Assembly: GCF_000812685.1 (NCBI RefSeq)
Contig: NZ_JWIF01000011.1
Coordinates: 1 to 64,000, forward strand
DNA from: Halocynthiibacter namhaensis
GTDB taxonomy: Bacteria; Pseudomonadota; Alphaproteobacteria; Rhodobacterales; Rhodobacteraceae
Length of the DNA: 64,000 bases
Reading direction: 5' to 3'
Of the stretch, positions 57,328 through 64,000 are shown one piece after another. How positions within the stretch are numbered: position 1 is the stretch's first letter; each line of letters opens with the position of its first letter. A program made the translations under genes and the position numbers. Under the pieces are notes generated by a model, which worked only from the letters and a program-made list of their open reading frames with translations, did not search any database and was not told the DNA's origin.

Positions 57328-58653
57328 ATGATTAATAGACGAACATTGCAAAATTTTTCTCTGAAGTTTGGGATGGTTGGTATTGTTGGTATGGCGATGA
57401 CGACGTCGGTATTGGCAATACCGCAGCCAGATTTGATCATCTCTGGCGCGTTGACCAACACTTCGCCGACTTGGGGGATAAGCCCTGGGATCGGAATTGA
57501 TCCTGGAACAAGCTACGAAGCTTACGAATTAACCATCACAGGCGCCTTCACGAGTACCCGAAGCGGAGGAACGCTGAGTTCTAGTTTTTCGGGGCAAATG
57601 CTCTTTCCAATGGGCCAATTTGATCCGAATGCCGCGGGTCTTGGGAGTGCAGGGTTTGCTGAGAGCATTTCCCAAGCAATTACACCCGGGCAGTATACTC
57701 TTGTAGTGTCTGAAATAGATCCAGGTTTTTTTGGCACCTTTGTATACCATATCTCGGGAGCCATTCTCGGTTGGGGACCAAGTTTGGGGCAGGTTGCTCA
57801 GGAACAAGGTGCGATTGCGGCGAATGAAATTGCTCAGGCACTTTCGGCATCGGTCTTTTCTGCGATCAAAGGTGGAATGCAATCTGATGCGCCCGTGGTC
57901 AGCCGCAATACCCCGTTTGGGGGCGTGAAAAACGGTTCCGGGCGCACTTGGTTTCAGGCGGATTACACAGCGATTGACGGAACCGATCTGGAAGGCCGTT
58001 TCCCAATTATGCAGGGTGGTCTTGATTTCCAACTTGAAAACGGAATGTTGCTTGGCGCAGCCCTTGGATACAGTGATTTCTCAGTGCGCAATTCAACGTC
58101 TGATCTGAAAGGGGAAAGCCTGACGATTCAGCCTTACCTTGGCTTCCAGTTGGGCAAAACCACCGGATCCATCTCGCTTAGTTTTGGTCAGCTTGATCTG
58201 GACACAGCCGATGGTACCGGATCCGCAGAAGGCGACACACGCGCGCTGAACCTATCGCTGGAACGTGGGTTTGCGCTTGGCGGACAGCAGTTGATCGGTG
58301 AATTTGATGCGGGCTTTGGCCGTCAGGATATCGACAGTGGTACGGGCACTTTGGCAGGCCTTGCGGATACGCATTCCACCTGGAGCTATGCCTCTCTTGG
58401 GGCGCGTTATGAGATGCAGAACGGCAATGTGAACAGCTCCATCGGGGGATCGATTGACTATAATGACGTAGGCAATTTCGATAGTCTTTCCGCCAGCCAT
58501 TACGGCAGCGACGGGTTCACAGGCGCGATCAATGTCAGCTTTGATTACAACCTAAGCAATGGATCCAACGTATATTTCAAGGGCGAAGTTGGCGGCCTTG
58601 GGGGCGATGCCATTCGTAAATCTGTGCAAGCCGGAATTGATTTCCGCTTCTGA
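57328..58653 (+). CDS. Autotransporter-like outer-membrane beta-barrel protein
   Basis: A 441-residue protein. It starts with a long signal region (INRRTLQNFSLKFGMVGIVG, then MAMTTSVLA). Residues about 30-155 form a beta-rich passenger (PDLIISGALTNTSP, QAITPGQYTLVVSEIDPGFFGTFVYHISG) resembling bacterial pre-peptidase C-terminal domains. Residues about 200-441 are a beta-barrel with alternating strands that ends in IDFRF, the terminal-Phe signal read by the outer-membrane assembly machinery. ATG 57328 follows GGGGA. The upstream DNA and first part are more AT-rich than the neighbours, hinting at transfer. The passenger is short, so it may act as a porin-like or adhesion barrel. Confidence 0.8.
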   Translation: MINRRTLQNFSLKFGMVGIVGMAMTTSVLAIPQPDLIISGALTNTSPTWGISPGIGIDPGTSYEAYELTITGAFTSTRSGGTLSSSFSGQMLFPMGQFDPNAAGLGSAGFAESISQAITPGQYTLVVSEIDPGFFGTFVYHISGAILGWGPSLGQVAQEQGAIAANEIAQALSASVFSAIKGGMQSDAPVVSRNTPFGGVKNGSGRTWFQADYTAIDGTDLEGRFPIMQGGLDFQLENGMLLGAALGYSDFSVRNSTSDLKGESLTIQPYLGFQLGKTTGSISLSFGQLDLDTADGTGSAEGDTRALNLSLERGFALGGQQLIGEFDAGFGRQDIDSGTGTLAGLADTHSTWSYASLGARYEMQNGNVNSSIGGSIDYNDVGNFDSLSASHYGSDGFTGAINVSFDYNLSNGSNVYFKGEVGGLGGDAIRKSVQAGIDFRF

Positions 58654-58673
58654 TCACAGATGAAATGAATTTG

Positions 58674-58700
58674 AAAGGCGTCCTAAACGGGCGCCTTTTT
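58674..58700. terminator. Terminator between the autotransporter and pqiA-like genes
   Basis: AAAGGCG (58674-58680) pairs with CGCCTTT (58692-58698) around an 11-base loop, and TTTTT follows on the plus strand, 21 bp after the stop at 58653. The T-run overlaps the end of the pqiA-like gene on the minus strand. Confidence 0.7.
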
Positions 58701-59126
58701 CTTTTCCGTAAAGACGGAAACCGCAAGGGACGCCAAGATGCATCCCGTGAACAGATATAGGCCCCAAGCGGTTTCGACCTTGCCGATGCCAATGCCTTTG
58801 ATGACAACGATGTAAAGCGCGATCAGGAAGACATCCGCCATCGCGAGTTTCCCCATGATATTAAGGACGGGCAGGGTCTTGCGTTTGAGAAGGCCGAAGT
58901 GGATCAGGGCCAGGCCGATGGTTTTCAGGTAGGGCGCGAAGATCGCCAGGAAGGTGACCAATAAGGCAAGGATCACATCGCTGTCCCAGAGGCTTTGCAA
59001 GCCCGAGATCACTGAGATTTCCGACAGTCCAAACAGCGGCAGCAATCCCGCACGCAGAAGCGGCGCGAACCACGCAAGCGGGAACAGGACCAGGAGGGAC
59101 AGGTTGAGGAGTTTAAGGGGCAACAT
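58683..59126 (-). CDS. Paraquat-inducible protein A-like membrane protein
   Basis: A 147-residue four-helix membrane protein with a single PqiA domain: LKLLNLSLLVLFPLAWFAPL, then FGLSEISVISGLQSLWDSDV, ILALLVTFLAIFAPYLKTIG and ADVFLIALYIVVIKGIG. E. coli PqiA is about 417 residues with two such domains and zinc-finger cysteines; here there is one domain and no CxxC. PqiA family members work with PqiB-type lipid-transport proteins, and mlaF-mlaE lie nearby on the same strand, so an envelope-lipid role is plausible. ATG 59126 gives the family start. Confidence 0.75.
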   Translation of the reverse strand: MLPLKLLNLSLLVLFPLAWFAPLLRAGLLPLFGLSEISVISGLQSLWDSDVILALLVTFLAIFAPYLKTIGLALIHFGLLKRKTLPVLNIMGKLAMADVFLIALYIVVIKGIGIGKVETAWGLYLFTGCILASLAVSVFTEKKKAPV

Positions 59127-59152
59127 GGACGCTTTCTTGAAATGGGTATAAT

Positions 59153-59521
59153 TCAAAACTCGGCAATGAAAAGAGAAATGACAGCAAGGCAAAATACAGA
59201 GATTCCGATGGTTGCAGGTGTATTCACTGCGCGGCTCTGGGTTGGCCAATAGGTGTGCGCTAGGTAAACACATAACGTAGCCCCTGCAGCACAGATGAAC
59301 ATCAATGTAATATATAAATGGTGACTAGTGTAAGAGCTTCTAGAGATTAGCAAAGCAAACAGTAAAACCAAAGACAGCAGCATGGTCGCCAGGCCTGACA
59401 ATCGCTTTCGCCACCCATCTGTTTGCCGGACCGCTATAATCGAAGAAACCAGAAACCCAGCAGGAAGCGCAAGAAGGCCAAATGTTAATACTATCGCGAA
59501 AATTTGTGGGGTAGTAGACAT
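59153..59521 (-). CDS. Small uncharacterised membrane protein
   Basis: A 122-residue protein with about four hydrophobic segments (IFAIVLTFGLLALPAGFLV, GLATMLLSLVLLFALLI, YITLMFICAAGATLCVYLA and IGISVFCLAVISLFIAEF). ATG 59521 is preferred because ACAGGA lies seven bases upstream. It sits between mlaF (37 bp after it in the genome, upstream in transcription) and pqiA-like. No family recognised. Confidence 0.55.
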   Translation of the reverse strand: MSTTPQIFAIVLTFGLLALPAGFLVSSIIAVRQTDGWRKRLSGLATMLLSLVLLFALLISRSSYTSHHLYITLMFICAAGATLCVYLAHTYWPTQSRAVNTPATIGISVFCLAVISLFIAEF

Positions 59522-59558
59522 AGAAAATCCTGTCATTGAATTTGGCTTGTGGGGCGTA

Positions 59559-60305
59559 TTATCGCACAGCTTCAATCGGCCCTTCCGCACGACCTTGGAT
59601 GAATTGTTCCACATAGGGATCACCGCATGTGTCCATGTCGGCGACTGCTCCGGTCCATTGAATGACGCCCTCATGCAGCATGGCGACCTTATCGGCGATG
59701 GCGCGCACGCTTGTCATGTCATGGGTGATCGTCATGGCGGTTGCGCCCATTTCAACGACGATCTCGCGGATCAACTCATTGATCACCCCGGACATGATCG
59801 GATCAAGGCCGGTGGTGGGTTCATCGAAAAAGATGATCTCGGGTTCTGCGGCAATCGCACGGGCGAGGCCTACGCGTTTTTGCATGCCGCCAGACAGTTC
59901 AGACGGAAATTGATCGGCGACCTCGGGTTTCAAACCTACACGGCGCAGCTTTTCAATTGCGATTTCTCGCGCTTCCGCCTTGGGGCGCTTTAGCGATCCA
60001 CGCAGCAAACGAAAGGCAACATTTTCCCAGATCGAAAGACTATCAAACAACGCGCCACCCTGAAACAGCATGCCAAACCGGGCCAAGAAAGCGTCGCGTT
60101 CAGCCTTTGTGACATCCTCGCCATCCAGCGTGATCACACCGCTGTCCGGTGTCACAAGTCCCAGCACAGATTTCAACGTCACGGATTTCCCCGTGCCAGA
60201 ACCACCGATCACAACCATGCTTTCGCCGCGTTGGATTTCAAGGTCAACACCACGCAATACGTGGTTGTTTCCAAAGGATTTATATACGTTATCAAGTTTT
60301 ATCAT
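59559..60305 (-). CDS. mlaF: MlaF-like phospholipid-transport ATPase
   Basis: A 248-residue ABC ATPase with Walker A IGGSGTGKSVTLKS, signature LSGGMQKRVGLARAI, Walker B IIFFDEPTTGLDP and the switch His in MTITHDMTSV. The GGMQKR form is typical of MlaF, which drives intermembrane phospholipid transport and keeps the outer membrane asymmetric. It overlaps mlaE by 4 bp. No mlaD, mlaC or mlaB follows in the window. Confidence 0.9.
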   Translation of the reverse strand: MIKLDNVYKSFGNNHVLRGVDLEIQRGESMVVIGGSGTGKSVTLKSVLGLVTPDSGVITLDGEDVTKAERDAFLARFGMLFQGGALFDSLSIWENVAFRLLRGSLKRPKAEAREIAIEKLRRVGLKPEVADQFPSELSGGMQKRVGLARAIAAEPEIIFFDEPTTGLDPIMSGVINELIREIVVEMGATAMTITHDMTSVRAIADKVAMLHEGVIQWTGAVADMDTCGDPYVEQFIQGRAEGPIEAVR

Positions 60306-61087
60306 GACGTGAAAAACAACCCTGTTAGCATGTAGTTCGCAGCGAGGATCATCACCGCTGCCGCAACCACAGAAAGTTTCGTTGCCTGGCCCACGCCCTG
60401 TGCGCCGCGCCCGGAATTCATGCCGTAATAACAGCCCATCACAGCGGCGATAAAGCCGAAGGCCGCGCCTTTGACCAAGGAAGATGTGATGTCCGTGAAC
60501 TCAATGAAGTTGACGGTGTTTTGCAGGTAAGCGGCGGTGTTAAATCCAAGCCGGCCAGTGGCCACAGTATAGCCGCCAAAGATGCCGATGATGTCTGCGA
60601 CGCCCACAAGGATTGGGCCAGCAATTGTGGCTGCCAAGACGCGGGGCAATGTCAGGTATTTCATTGGGTTTGTGGACAGGGTGACAAGCGCGTCGATCTG
60701 TTCCGTCACTTTCATCGTGGCGATTTCAGCGGCGATGGATGATGTCACGCGGGCGGCAATCATCAAGCCCGCCAAGACAGGCCCAAGTTCGCGGACCATG
60801 CCGATGGCGACGATCTGTGGCACCACGGCTTCGGCGTTGAAACGCGCCCCACCGGAATAGATTTGCAGGGCCAATGCACCACCGGTGAAGAAGGCCGTGA
60901 GGCCCACCACGGGAAGCGAGAAATACCCGATAGACACCAGCGCGTCGCGCAGTTCTTTCAAGTAAAACGGCGGGCGAAACAAATGGCTGATCGTGTCGAA
61001 GACAAACAGTGCCAAACGCCCGATTGCGGCCAAAAGCGCAAGGGCTGGCCGGCCAATGGCGGCGAGGGCTGCTGTGGGACTCATCAT
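60302..61087 (-). CDS. mlaE: MlaE-like phospholipid-transport permease
   Basis: A 261-residue permease of the MlaE family with an N-terminal amphipathic stretch, about five helices and the family block GLMIAARVTSSIAAEIATMKVTEQIDAL, plus GVADIIGIFGGYTVATG. It pairs with MlaF. Its start overlaps the alr stop, and its stop overlaps mlaF. The expected substrate-binding MlaD is not encoded next door. Confidence 0.9.
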   Translation of the reverse strand: MMSPTAALAAIGRPALALLAAIGRLALFVFDTISHLFRPPFYLKELRDALVSIGYFSLPVVGLTAFFTGGALALQIYSGGARFNAEAVVPQIVAIGMVRELGPVLAGLMIAARVTSSIAAEIATMKVTEQIDALVTLSTNPMKYLTLPRVLAATIAGPILVGVADIIGIFGGYTVATGRLGFNTAAYLQNTVNFIEFTDITSSLVKGAAFGFIAAVMGCYYGMNSGRGAQGVGQATKLSVVAAAVMILAANYMLTGLFFTS

Positions 61088-62136
61088 TGGGTCTCTTCCT
61101 TGAGGTGGCGGGTGTAACGTGCGCCAAGGTTGGTCAGGATTTCATATCCGATCGTTCCGGCTTTGTCAGCCAGATCATCAATGGTTTGATGATCGCACAG
61201 GATATCAAGGCTTTCTGGGATGTTTTCCAAATGCGTCACATCCACGGTCAACATGTCCATGGACACACGCCCGAGAATTTCGCAGGGGGTGGCAGCGGCG
61301 AAAACCTGTGTGGATTGCCCACCCATCGCACGGATCAGGCCGTCGGCATATCCTGCGGCGAGGGTGGCAACCTTGGTGGGTTTGTCAGCCTTCCAGCCAT
61401 TGCCATATCCAACATATTCGCCCGGCTGAACGTCACGGGTTTGGATGATCGGCAAAGACAGCTGCACGACGGGGGACGCATCACGGAAGGGCAGGCCGCC
61501 ATAAAGGCCAACGCCGGGCCGGACCAGATCAAAGTGATAATCCGCGCCCAGCAGAATGCCCCCGGTCGCCGCAAGCGAGCGTGGCACATCCACGCCATCG
61601 GTCATTGCGCGAAAACAGGCAAGTTGTTCGGCGTTCTGTGGGTTTTCGGGGGTGTCGGAACAGGCGAGGTGAGACATCAACAGAACGGGACCGCGGGCGA
61701 GGACTTCTGATTTGAGGGCGGTCCAGTCAGCGGGCTCTAGCCCCAATCGGTTCATACCGCTGTCCAATTGCACGCCAAAGGGTGCTGCGGGCAGGGATGC
61801 GAAATGGCGTGTTATTTGATCGAGAGAATTCAACATTGGCGTCAGGCGCGCATCGCGCAGCATATCCGTGTCGCCCAACATATGCCCGGACAGGATATAG
61901 ATGTTTGGCGCGTCTCCGGTGTCCCTGCGCAGGGCGACACCTTCCTCGGTGGTGGCGACAAAGAACTTGGTCACGCCTTCGCGCATCAACCGACGCGCGA
62001 CATTGCCCGCGCCCAGCCCATAGCCATCAGCCTTAACCACGGCGGTGGTTTCCACCGCCTGGCTGCTCATCCCGTTCAGCGCCTGCCAGTTTTTCGCCAG
62101 CGAATCCGGGTCAATCGTAAGAATTCCTGTGCCCAT
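61084..62136 (-). CDS. alr: Alanine racemase
   Basis: A 350-residue PLP enzyme that supplies D-alanine for peptidoglycan. The PLP lysine is K35 in AVVKADGYGLGA, and the Tyr of the second base is in LAAGYADGLIRAM. The N-terminal barrel contains MSHLACSD. The length is on the short side for Alr but the conserved parts are complete. It overlaps mlaE by 4 bp, forming an alr-mlaE-mlaF unit. Confidence 0.93.
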   Translation of the reverse strand: MGTGILTIDPDSLAKNWQALNGMSSQAVETTAVVKADGYGLGAGNVARRLMREGVTKFFVATTEEGVALRRDTGDAPNIYILSGHMLGDTDMLRDARLTPMLNSLDQITRHFASLPAAPFGVQLDSGMNRLGLEPADWTALKSEVLARGPVLLMSHLACSDTPENPQNAEQLACFRAMTDGVDVPRSLAATGGILLGADYHFDLVRPGVGLYGGLPFRDASPVVQLSLPIIQTRDVQPGEYVGYGNGWKADKPTKVATLAAGYADGLIRAMGGQSTQVFAAATPCEILGRVSMDMLTVDVTHLENIPESLDILCDHQTIDDLADKAGTIGYEILTNLGARYTRHLKEETQ

Positions 62137-62259
62137 ATCGCTGTTTTGCTGGTCTGGAAACTGAGGTCAAGAGGTACTATAGCTGTGATTTGGAAACCGG
62201 CGATTATTTGTGCTTTTGCGCGGGGTTTTCAACATATTTGGAATACAGGAGTTCAGAGT

Positions 62260-62808
62260 TTGAAGTTATTAGAGAATATCCGGCGTGAGTTGGAAAAACC
62301 GCGTGAAAAACGCCCCTTGGGCAGTGGCTGGTTGTCCGGCGGTGGGGCGCTTTTGGCCGGGATCGCGGGATTGTTTTTGGTGTTCATCCGTTCTTTCCCC
62401 GCGACATTAACGATGCCAGAACTAAGCGTCATTCATAACAGCGGCTATGTGACTGTTGCGTTGAATAGTATTTTACTGATCGGTTATGTTCTGTCGCTGC
62501 TGTCTATCTTATTGAGCCGCAATAAGGTTTTGGGTTGGACGGCCTTGGCGCTTGTGATCACGGCATCCCTGATCGGAACCGGGGCGACGCCCACTGAAGG
62601 CGGTGCCGGGCAAAGCCTGTATTTCGGGCTGGATTACTTTGTTATCAATGTGTTGTTCGTCGGTTTTGTCTTTGTGCCGCTTGAACGTTTTTTCCCGCAT
62701 CTCTCGGAACAAACGGTGCTGCGTGGGGAATGGCGTGAGGATCTGTTCTATTATTTGGTCAGCTCGCTGCTGGTGCAGATCCTGACATTCCTGACCTTTC
62801 GTGAATGA
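62260..62808 (+). pseudogene. Sterol desaturase/fatty acid hydroxylase family, N-terminal part (frame broken)
   Basis: A 182-residue membrane segment (LLAGIAGLFLVFIRSFP, SILLIGYVLSLLSILLS, YFVINVLFVGFVFVPLERFFP) that ends LVQILTFLTFRE and a TGA. The homologous continuation is in the frame starting at 62801 (GTG AAT GAC). One extra base between about 62794 and 62806 would explain it; the two frames overlap by 8 bp. The start TTG 62260 has AGGAG at 62247-62251; GTG 62185 is an alternative. Either a recent frameshift, a sequencing error or a genuine split gene. Confidence 0.7.
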
Positions 62809-63391
62809 CGCGTTTGATCTGACGGATATTCGGTCCTATATTTTCACGCTGCCTTTTGTGTTACAGGTCTTTTTGATCATGATCGTGACTGATTTTGTGC
62901 AATATTGGGTGCACCGGATGTTCCATAAAATTCCTTGGTTGTGGAAATTTCACGCGGTGCATCATTCTGCCGAAAATATGGATTGGCTTGCGGGTGCGCG
63001 GATGCATTTCTTAGAAATCGGGGTGCTGCGTGGCTTGACCGCCGTGCCGATGTTCACCCTTGGGTTTAAACCAGAAGCAATCCAAGCCTATGTTTTGGTT
63101 GTGTATTTCTATTCTTCATTTGTGCATGCCAATATCGGGTGGAACCTGAAATCGGTTGAACGGTTTTTGGTCACGCCCAGATTTCATCACTGGCATCATG
63201 GCAAGGAACGTGCGGCGATTGACGTGAATTTCTCAATTCATTTCCCGCTGTATGACTGGCTTTTTGGAACGCATCACATGCCAGAAGATGGCACCTGGCC
63301 GAAGAAATACGGCGTCATGGGGAAGAAGATGCCAAAGGGGTTCTGGAAACAGTTTATGTATCCGTTCCGGCGTCAAACGGAAGATAAATAA
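62801..63391 (+). pseudogene. Sterol desaturase/fatty acid hydroxylase family, catalytic part (frame broken)
   Basis: A 196-residue segment holding the whole di-iron histidine set: WVHRMFH, FHAVHHSAENMDW and TPRFHHWHHG, plus membrane segments VLQVFLIMIVTDFVQYW and AYVLVVYFYSSFVHANIG. The GTG at 62801 overlaps the stop of the N-terminal part, so it might be translated by coupling. The family hydroxylates or desaturates sterols, lipids or carotenoids. Since the catalytic residues are complete, the break may be an error or a mild defect. Confidence 0.75.
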
Positions 63392-63433
63392 CAGGGTGCA
63401 GGCAGTCGATTTCGGCTGCCTGCGTTGCTTAGG

Positions 63434-64000
63434 TCAGGTGGTTTCCGCTTTATGGGCCTCATACCCGGCTTCCAACTCGCTGCGCAAGAAATCCCCGAAG
63501 GTTTGCGTTTCAAACTGGGCGTCGCCGGTGCCGGGCAAGGGCGCGATGTCATAGCTGACGTTTGGGTCAAAGAAGAAGGGCACGGAATACCGTTCGCGGC
63601 CCGACCGGTTGATCACGCGATGCGGCGTTGACAGCAGGCGTCCATTGGACATGCGGTGCAGCATGTCACCCACATTGACCACAAAGCTGCCGTCGATCTT
63701 TGGCGCATCCACCCAATTGCCCGCAGGTGTTTTGACCTGCAAACCACCGATCCCGTCCTGTGCCAGAAGCGTCAGACAGCCGAAATCATTATGGGGGGCG
63801 GAACCGAAAAGATCATCGGGCCCAAGGGGATCGGTGGGTGGATAATGGAGCAGGCGCAGCCAGGTGGTGGGGGTGTCAAACCCGTCACGCAAAACCGGTT
63901 CGGGATCCGCGCCCGCTGCCAGAACCGCCAGGCGCATCAGGCGACGTCCAAGGTCAGACATCTCCGCCTTATAGCGCAGCATCAAATCGCGGAAACCGTC
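63434..64000 (-). CDS. Isopenicillin N synthase-like 2OG-Fe(II) oxygenase, C-terminal part
   Basis: The 3' part of an oxygenase gene whose start lies beyond the right edge; the frame is open to base 64000. The iron site is visible: HND in APHNDFGCLTLLAQD and the distal His in STPHRVINRS, followed by the 2-oxoglutarate-binding RYSVPFFFDP. GLQVKTPAGNWVDAP and FVVNVGDMLHRMSNG are typical of the isopenicillin N synthase-like dioxygenases. Substrate unknown. Confidence 0.88.
   Translation of the reverse strand, partial: DGFRDLMLRYKAEMSDLGRRLMRLAVLAAGADPEPVLRDGFDTPTTWLRLLHYPPTDPLGPDDLFGSAPHNDFGCLTLLAQDGIGGLQVKTPAGNWVDAPKIDGSFVVNVGDMLHRMSNGRLLSTPHRVINRSGRERYSVPFFFDPNVSYDIAPLPGTGDAQFETQTFGDFLRSELEAGYEAHKAETT

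Overview
The window comes from an alphaproteobacterium of the Rhodobacteraceae / marine roseobacter type. This is inferred from gene content and order: a leucine-degradation (liu/mcc) operon, a nuo operon with extra small genes between the subunits, tatABC followed by a DUF815 ATPase, surE-pcm-nlpD, purF-cvpA-radA, Hint-domain and DUF1284 proteins, and the GC-rich and AT-rich palindromic intergenic repeats of this group. No rRNA, tRNA, CRISPR array or complete prophage was seen. The only mobile element is the right end of an IS3-family element at the left edge.

Layout. 1-520: IS3 end. 697-11007: plus-strand cluster that carries isovaleryl-CoA to acetoacetate plus acetyl-CoA (ivd, mccB, mccA, HMG-CoA lyase, methylglutaconyl-CoA hydratase), with six uncharacterised secreted or membrane genes and a GST-like gene woven between the enzymes. 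11014-14942: a possible sensory module made of a hybrid histidine kinase, an exported molybdopterin-domain-like protein without cysteine, and a divergent NarL/LuxR-type response regulator. 15343-33006: a complete 14-gene NADH dehydrogenase (complex I) operon, nuoA to nuoN, with a sulfotransferase-like gene, a 19-codon bridging ORF, two small DUF proteins, a lipoprotein, a carboxymuconolactone-decarboxylase-like gene and a 36-residue membrane peptide between the subunits. It runs on into birA, coaX and rnj. 36339-41589 (minus): DEAD-box helicase, an unknown gene, prfC and a Hint-domain protein. 41883-48977 (plus): an atypical SDR, an AlkC-like glycosylase, ArsM-like methyltransferase, orphan ABC ATPase, tatABC and DUF815. 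49193-57161 (minus): nlpD-like, pcm, surE, an 8-bp tandem repeat, SDR, DUF1284, purF, cvpA and radA. 57328-58653 (plus): a beta-barrel autotransporter-like protein. 58683-62136 (minus): pqiA-like, a small membrane protein, mlaF, mlaE and alr. 62260-63391 (plus): a sterol desaturase-family gene split by a frameshift. 63434-64000 (minus): the 3' part of a 2OG-Fe(II) oxygenase.

How it works together. Leucine breakdown supplies acetyl-CoA and reduced ETF. Complex I oxidises NADH and pumps protons. RNase J and the RhlE-like helicase converge on one bidirectional terminator and are both RNA-turnover enzymes. tatABC, mlaFE, nlpD-like, pqiA-like and alr are cell-envelope functions. The strongest candidates for undescribed biology are the accessory genes inside the nuo operon (above all the 36-residue peptide and the sulfotransferase), the membrane proteins inside the leucine operon, the kinase / molybdopterin-like module, and the nine-copy TAGAAAAC array upstream of surE. 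No clear defence or other wholly new multigene system was seen. All family assignments come from reading motifs by eye, not from database searches.
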